The translations under genes were made by a program, and so were the position numbers. This document shows, in pieces, positions 59,825 to 64,000 of a stretch of 64,000 bases of DNA. The notes under the pieces are model-generated. The model was not told the origin of the DNA. It did no database searches and saw only the letters and a list, made by a program, of their open reading frames with translations. The stretch covers positions 1-64,000 of the forward strand of contig JBBROS010000009.1 of the NCBI GenBank assembly GCA_038229135.1, written 5' to 3'. Position 1 is the stretch's first letter, and every line of letters starts with the position of its first letter. This DNA comes from JBBROS01 sp038229135. Its GTDB lineage: Bacteria; Pseudomonadota; Alphaproteobacteria; Acetobacterales; Acetobacteraceae.

Positions 59825-60112
59825 GTGCTGTATTGCGTGGAGATGGACGTCCGGGTGCCGCACGACGTGGATGCGGCGCTGTTCGACCGCCTGAAGGCGG
59901 AGGAGAAGGCCCGCGCCGCCGAGCTGCAACGCCAGGGCAAGTGGCGGCACCTGTGGCGCGTCGCCGGGCGCTACGCGAACATCAGCGTGTTCGATGTCGC
60001 AAGCCACGACGAGCTGCACGCCATCCTCTCGGGCCTGCCGCTGTTCCCCTACATGGCCATCACGGTCACCCCGCTGGCGCAGCACCCATCGGCCATCGTG
60101 CAGGAGGGCTGA
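59825..60112 (+). CDS. catC: Muconolactone delta-isomerase
   Basis: Ferredoxin-like-fold isomerase of 95 residues giving 3-oxoadipate enol-lactone. The chain is typical throughout: LYCVEMDVRVPHDVD, EEKARAAELQRQGKWRHLWRVAGRYANISVFD (parts) and LSGLPLFPYM near residue 70. The start is GTG at 59825, nine bases after catB. The size matches the family (about 96 residues). Confidence 0.93.
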   Translation: MLYCVEMDVRVPHDVDAALFDRLKAEEKARAAELQRQGKWRHLWRVAGRYANISVFDVASHDELHAILSGLPLFPYMAITVTPLAQHPSAIVQEG

Positions 60113-60202
60113 AGGGCGCGGGTGGCGGGATCAGGGTTCGTTGTCGTCCAGCAAACACCGGAGCATAGTCGCGGCAAGAGCAACCGCAACCGGGTGGGCG
60201 TC

Positions 60203-61093
60203 ATGATCGAGAACGAGGCGATGCTGACGGGCATCGTGCTGGACGCGATGCGGCCCACGCCGGATGCGCGGCTGCGGGCGGTGATGGCGGCGTTCGTGAA
60301 GCACGCCCATGCCTTCGTGCGCGAGGTGCGCCCCACGGAGCAGGAGTTCGAGGCGGCGGTCGGCTGGGTCGCGGGCCTGGGGCAGGCGACGAACGACGTG
60401 CACAACGAGGTGATCCTGGCCAGCGACGTGCTGGGGCTGAGCACGCTCGTGGGCCTGCTGAACAACCCGGCCTTCGCGGGTGAGACGGAGGCGGCGCTGC
60501 TGGGGCCGTTCTGGCGCAAGGGTGCGCCGGAGATGGCGCTCGGCGCTTCCATCGTGCAGCGGGCGGTGCAGGGCGGCATCCCCGTGCTGGTGCGTGGCCA
60601 GGTAATGGCGCGGGAGGGTGGGCCGGTGGTGGGCGCGCTGCTCGACATCTGGCAATCCGACCCGACCGGCTTCTACGACAACCAGGATCCGACGCTCGAG
60701 GGCATGAACCTGCGCGGCCGGTTCCGCACGGATGCGGATGGGCGCTACTGGTTCACGACCGTCCGCCCGGCCGGATATCCGGTGCCGCTGCACGGGCCGG
60801 TGGGCGAGATGCTGCGGGCCCAGACCCGCTCGCCCTACCGCCCGGCGCACATCCATTTCATGGTCAGCGCCCCGGGCCGGCGCACGCTGGTGACGCAGGT
60901 GTTCGCCGACGACGCCGAGCACCTGCATGCGGACGTGACCTTCAGCGTGATCCGCAGCCTGGTGGCGCGGTTCGAGCAGCGGGACACGCTGGAGGGCGCG
61001 CCTTCGGGGTTCACGGCGCCCTGGTGCCTGCTCGAATACGATTTCGTGCTCGTTCCCGGTGAGAGCCGGTTCCCCAAGCCCCCGATCCGCTAG
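60203..61093 (+). CDS. Intradiol ring-cleavage dioxygenase, hydroxyquinol 1,2-dioxygenase-like
   Basis: Second Fe(III) intradiol dioxygenase, 296 residues. Ligands are Tyr158 (PTGFYDNQD), Tyr192 (PAGYPVPLHGPVG), His216 and His218 (RPAHIHF). The segments LLGPFWRKGAPE and PLHGPVGEML are those of hydroxyquinol or chlorocatechol-type enzymes rather than CatA. It would cleave hydroxyquinol to maleylacetate, or a substituted catechol. The ATG at 60203 is chosen; in-frame upstream starts to 60122 lack a clear site. It follows catC by 90 bp. Confidence 0.82.
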   Translation: MIENEAMLTGIVLDAMRPTPDARLRAVMAAFVKHAHAFVREVRPTEQEFEAAVGWVAGLGQATNDVHNEVILASDVLGLSTLVGLLNNPAFAGETEAALLGPFWRKGAPEMALGASIVQRAVQGGIPVLVRGQVMAREGGPVVGALLDIWQSDPTGFYDNQDPTLEGMNLRGRFRTDADGRYWFTTVRPAGYPVPLHGPVGEMLRAQTRSPYRPAHIHFMVSAPGRRTLVTQVFADDAEHLHADVTFSVIRSLVARFEQRDTLEGAPSGFTAPWCLLEYDFVLVPGESRFPKPPIR

Positions 61094-61104
61094 AGGCCTG
61101 CCGC

Positions 61105-61848
61105 ATGCCCTTGAACCCGACGCCGCTCGCCGGCCGCTTCGCCACGATCCTGGGGGGCTCCGGCGGGATCGGCGCGGCCACGGCGCTGCTGTTTGCCGAG
61201 GCCGGGGCGAGCGTGGCCGTCGTGGCGAGCAAGGACGTGGCCCGGGCGCAGGCCGTGGTGGCGCGGCTGCCGGGCTCCGGCCACACGGCGCATGCGTGCG
61301 CGGTGGAGGATGGGGAGGCGCTGCGGGGCCTGGCGCACGGGGTGGGCCGGTCGGACATCCTGGTGAACTCGGCCGGGTTCACCCAGGCCGTGCCGGCGGC
61401 GGACCTCGAGGCGCTGACGGACGAGCTGTTCGACCGGGTGCTGCAGGTGAACACGCGGGCGGCGTTCTCGGCCATCCGCGCCTTCGCACCGCTGTTGCGA
61501 GTGGGGGGGCACGGGTTGGTGGTGAACATCAGCTCGATCGCGGGCACCACCGGGACAGGCAGCTCCATCGCGTATTGCGCGGCGAAGGCGGGGATGGACG
61601 TCATGGGCATGGCGCTGGCCCGGGCGTTAGCGCCGGCCATCCGCGTGCTGACGGTGTCGCCCGGCGTGGTGGACACGGATTTCGTGCCCGGCCGGGACCT
61701 GGCGGCGCGGGAGAAGGCGGGGCGGGCCACGCCGCTGCAGCGCCTTTGCACGCCGGAGGACGTGGCGCAGGTGGTGCTGGCCTGTGCCACCACGCTCGGC
61801 TACTCGACCGGCAGCGTCATCCAGGTGGATGGCGGGCGGCACCTGTGA
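61105..61848 (+). CDS. Short-chain dehydrogenase/reductase
   Basis: SDR of 247 residues. The cofactor motif is LGGSGGIGAAT near residue 17 (the usual TG replaced by GG), the NAG-type motif is NSAGFTQAV, Ser is in VNISSIAG and the Tyr/Lys pair in YCAAKAG near residue 152. An oxidoreductase role on a hydroxylated ring or lactone is possible from context; the substrate is unknown. It lies 11 bp after the intradiol dioxygenase gene and 10 bp before the MDR gene. Confidence 0.82.
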   Translation: MPLNPTPLAGRFATILGGSGGIGAATALLFAEAGASVAVVASKDVARAQAVVARLPGSGHTAHACAVEDGEALRGLAHGVGRSDILVNSAGFTQAVPAADLEALTDELFDRVLQVNTRAAFSAIRAFAPLLRVGGHGLVVNISSIAGTTGTGSSIAYCAAKAGMDVMGMALARALAPAIRVLTVSPGVVDTDFVPGRDLAAREKAGRATPLQRLCTPEDVAQVVLACATTLGYSTGSVIQVDGGRHL

Positions 61849-61858
61849 CGCGGCACCC

Positions 61859-62833
61859 ATGAGAAGGCTGCGGCTGGACGGGGCTGCGCCCGACATCGAC
61901 TGGGTGTCGCCGCGGCTGGAGGAGTACGAGGACCTGGTCCCCGGCCCGGGCCAGGTGGTGGTCGAGGTGCGGGCGGCCGGGGTGAACCCGTCGGACGTGA
62001 AGGCGGCGATGGGGATGATGCCGCATGCCACCTGGCCGCGGACGCCGGGGCGGGACTTTGCCGGCACGGTGGTGGCGGGTCCGCGGGACATGGTGGGCCG
62101 CGCGGTGTTCGGCTCCTCCGGCGAGCTCGGCATAAAGCGGGACGGGACGCATGCGACCCACCTGCTGCTGTCGCGGGAGGCGGTGGTGGAGAAGCCGGAT
62201 GCCCTCAGCATGGATGAGGCCGGGGCGCTGGGCGTGCCGTTCGTGACGGCGTCGGAGGGGCTGCGCCGGGCCGGGCTGCCCGGCCGCGAGGACGTGGTGC
62301 TGGTGCTCGGCGCCAATGGCAAGGTGGGCCAGGCGGCCGTGCAGATCGCCGCGGCGCGCGGGGCCCGGGTGTTCGGCGTGATGCGCGGGTCCGCGTTCGA
62401 AGGCCATGCGGCCGGCCCGGTGCGGATGATCGACGGCACCCAGGAGGACGTGGCCAAGGTGGTTCGCGCCGAGACGGGCGGGCACGGCGCCACCATCGCC
62501 TACAACACGGTCGGCAGTCCCTACTTTGCGGCGGCCAACGCCAGCCTGGGCATCGGCGGCCGGCAGATCCTGATCGCGACGCTGGACCGCGCGATCCCGT
62601 TCGACATCCTCGCCTTCTACCGCAAGCAGCTGACCTACGTGGGCATCGACACGCTGGCGCTGACGAGCGTGGCGACGGCCGCCATCCTGCGGGAGCTGCT
62701 GCCGGGCTTCTCGAGCGGGGCGCTGCGGCCATTCCCGGTGCTGCCCGGCGCCTGCTACGGGCTGGACCGGGCGGTGGAGGCGTACCGCGCCGTGATCGGC
62801 GGGGCGAAGGACCGGGTGGTGCTGCGGCCGTGA
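61859..62833 (+). CDS. MDR-family quinone oxidoreductase-like protein
   Basis: Medium-chain dehydrogenase/reductase of 324 residues without the catalytic zinc ligands, so quinone-reductase-like. The N-terminal half shows PGPGQVVVEVRAAGVNPSDVKAAM (in parts) and PGRDFAGTVV; the Rossmann fold has VLVLGANGKVGQAAVQIA near residue 145. The product ends VVLRP. It would use NADPH to reduce a quinone or enone. It starts 10 bp after the SDR gene. A dispersed palindrome follows directly. Confidence 0.8.
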   Translation: MRRLRLDGAAPDIDWVSPRLEEYEDLVPGPGQVVVEVRAAGVNPSDVKAAMGMMPHATWPRTPGRDFAGTVVAGPRDMVGRAVFGSSGELGIKRDGTHATHLLLSREAVVEKPDALSMDEAGALGVPFVTASEGLRRAGLPGREDVVLVLGANGKVGQAAVQIAAARGARVFGVMRGSAFEGHAAGPVRMIDGTQEDVAKVVRAETGGHGATIAYNTVGSPYFAAANASLGIGGRQILIATLDRAIPFDILAFYRKQLTYVGIDTLALTSVATAAILRELLPGFSSGALRPFPVLPGACYGLDRAVEAYRAVIGGAKDRVVLRP

Positions 62834-62835
62834 CC

Positions 62836-62923
62836 GTCATCGCGAGCGCAGCGGGGCGATCCAGGGGCAACCTGGAGCAGGCTCGGCGGCCCCTGGATCG
62901 CCACGCCTTCGGCTCGCGATGAC
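62836..62923. repeat. Dispersed palindromic repeat, copy 2
   Basis: An ~88-bp element with the same outer arms as copy 1 (GTCATCGCGAG at 62836–62846, CTCGCGATGAC at 62913–62923) and inner arms GGCGATCCAGGGG and CCCCTGGATCGCC. It lies between the MDR gene stop and dctA and may end or dampen transcription there. Confidence 0.8.
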
Positions 62924-62964
62924 GACGTAGTTTCGCTCAGCGCAACGCAAACGAGGACACGCCC

Positions 62965-64000
62965 ATGCAGACCGCCGAACAGGCCCATCGCAAGCCGCTC
63001 TGGACGCAACTTTACGTGCAGGTGCTGATCGGCATCACGCTCGGCGTGATCGTGGGCTGGTTCGACCCGAAGCTCGGGATCGACCTGCGTCCGCTCGGCG
63101 ACGGGTTCATCAAGCTGATCAAGATGGTGATCGGGCTGATCATCTTCGTGACGGTCGTGAGCGGCATCGCGGGCATGCGGGACATGAAGACCATGGGCCG
63201 GCTCGGGGCCAAGGCGCTGCTGTACTTCGAGGTGGTCAGCACATTGGCGCTGCTGATCGGGATCGTGGTGGGCAACGTCGTGCGACCTGGTGCCGGGTTC
63301 AACGCGGACCTGTCGAAGCTGAACGGCGCCGCCGTCGAGCGCTATGCGGGGGCGGCGAAGAACCAGAGCACGGTCGACTTCCTGCTCAACATCATCCCGA
63401 ACACGTTCATCGACGCCTTCGCGAAGGGCGACATCCTGCCCATCGTGTTCGTGGCGGTGCTGTTCGGCTACGTGCTGGCGCGGATGGGCGAGCGCGGGCG
63501 GCACATCCGCTCGCTGATGGACGAGGCGAGCACGCTGGTGTTCGGCGTGATCAACGTGCTGATGCGGGTGGCGCCGATCGGGGCGTTCGGCGCGATGGCG
63601 TTCACGGTGGGCAATTTCGGGTTGGGGGCGCTCGGGCAGCTTGCGGGGCTGGTGGCCACGTTCTACCTCACGGCGGCGCTGTTCGTGCTCGTCGTGCTGG
63701 GCGGCATCGCGCGCTGGGCCGGGTTCAGCATCTTCGCGCTGCTGGGCTACATCAAGGAGGAGCTGCTGATCATCCTCGGCGCCAGCTCGTCCGACCCGGC
63801 GTTGCCCGCGCTGATGGAGAAGATGGCGCATCTGGGGGTGAGCAAGCCCGTGGTGGGGCTGGTGCTGCCGACCGGCTACATCTTCAACGCGGACGGCACG
63901 AACATCTACATGACGCTCGCCGCCCTGTTCGTGGCGCAGGCGACGAACGTGGACCTGAGCCTCAGCCAGCAGCTGGCGATCTTCAGCGTGGCGCTGCTGA
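62965..64000 (+). CDS. dctA: C4-dicarboxylate transporter DctA (partial, 3' end outside window)
   Basis: Sodium- or proton-coupled symporter of the DAACS family. The visible 345 residues include TM1 (LYVQVLIGITLGVIVGW), IKLIKMVIGLIIFVTVVSGIAGM (split), the serine-rich hairpin GASSSDPALP near residue 272, and the transport motif PTGYIFNADGTNIYMTLAALF near residue 300 (ASSS and NxDGT type). It would import succinate, fumarate or malate, or possibly related acids such as orotate. AACGAGGA precedes the ATG at 62965. The last membrane segments are outside the window. Confidence 0.93.
   Translation, partial: MQTAEQAHRKPLWTQLYVQVLIGITLGVIVGWFDPKLGIDLRPLGDGFIKLIKMVIGLIIFVTVVSGIAGMRDMKTMGRLGAKALLYFEVVSTLALLIGIVVGNVVRPGAGFNADLSKLNGAAVERYAGAAKNQSTVDFLLNIIPNTFIDAFAKGDILPIVFVAVLFGYVLARMGERGRHIRSLMDEASTLVFGVINVLMRVAPIGAFGAMAFTVGNFGLGALGQLAGLVATFYLTAALFVLVVLGGIARWAGFSIFALLGYIKEELLIILGASSSDPALPALMEKMAHLGVSKPVVGLVLPTGYIFNADGTNIYMTLAALFVAQATNVDLSLSQQLAIFSVALL

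Noticed and set aside
57581..60085. 834-codon frame antisense to catA, catB and catC
   Set aside because: It is a shadow of three well-identified genes and is rich in Arg/His/Gly/Gln with no motif.

Overview
This is a very GC-rich, densely packed bacterial chromosome segment. Most genes overlap by 1–8 bp or lie within a few bases of each other. The gene families point to an alphaproteobacterium, most likely of the Acetobacteraceae/Rhodospirillales type. The clues are plsC next to miaB, the chvI/chvG–hprK–rapZ–EIIA(Man)–HPr neighbourhood with pckA, and the tamA/tamB pair. That placement is inference from family knowledge, because no rRNA or other decisive marker is present.

Layout. 1–11.4 kb is housekeeping and envelope DNA: miaB (cut by the window edge), plsC, tamA–tamB, an exported S10 peptidase, an MFS transporter, an inositol-monophosphatase family gene and a small lipoprotein. 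A tRNA-Gly(GCC) follows at 11.5 kb. From about 11.6 to 30.8 kb the DNA looks accessory and visibly less GC-extreme. It holds a FrnE-like oxidoreductase, then an IclR-regulated catabolic/uptake cluster (12.7–21.7 kb). That cluster encodes a two-subunit aconitase-superfamily enzyme with altered active-site motifs, a lyase of the PEP mutase/isocitrate lyase superfamily, a complete branched-chain-amino-acid-type ABC transporter, a metallo-beta-lactamase-fold hydrolase, and the first ~36 codons of a flavin monooxygenase that is then broken off. After the break come a CelD-like acetyltransferase coupled to a formyltransferase, an exported amidohydrolase with a Tat-exported partner, an MFS transporter, an AsmA-family protein and a glycosyltransferase. 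From 30.9 to 37.6 kb there is a tightly coupled set: gamma-glutamyltransferase, TrmO, amidase, M20 peptidase, a periplasmic binding protein and an NtaA/DszA-type monooxygenase.

37.6–47.4 kb is a regulatory and central-carbon block. HprK, RapZ, EIIA(Man), HPr and EI form one minus-strand operon that makes a regulatory phosphorelay with no sugar permease. The ChvG/ChvI two-component system, a HugZ-like protein and ATP-type PEP carboxykinase follow. A 15/16 match to the ParB-binding parS consensus covers the last codons of a threonine-dehydratase-like gene at 42.5 kb, which suggests the region lies near the replication origin.

48–64 kb is an aromatic-acid catabolic region: a CatM/BenM-type LysR regulator, a second complete LIV-type ABC transporter (probably for an aromatic acid), benABCD, catA–catB–catC, a second intradiol (hydroxyquinol-type) dioxygenase, an SDR, an MDR-family oxidoreductase and dctA (cut by the window edge). 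Two exact ATAC-N7-GTAT boxes, the CatM/BenM half-site arrangement, lie upstream of the transporter operon and of benA, tying transport and ring cleavage to one regulator. Benzoate would be converted to catechol by BenABCD, and catechol to 3-oxoadipate enol-lactone by CatABC. The enol-lactone hydrolase and thiolase steps are not encoded in this window.

The strongest candidate for undescribed biology is the IclR–aconitase-like–lyase–ABC cluster. Its aconitase-type subunits keep the Fe-S cysteines but have lost the canonical small-subunit Ser/Arg loop and one large-subunit substrate Arg.
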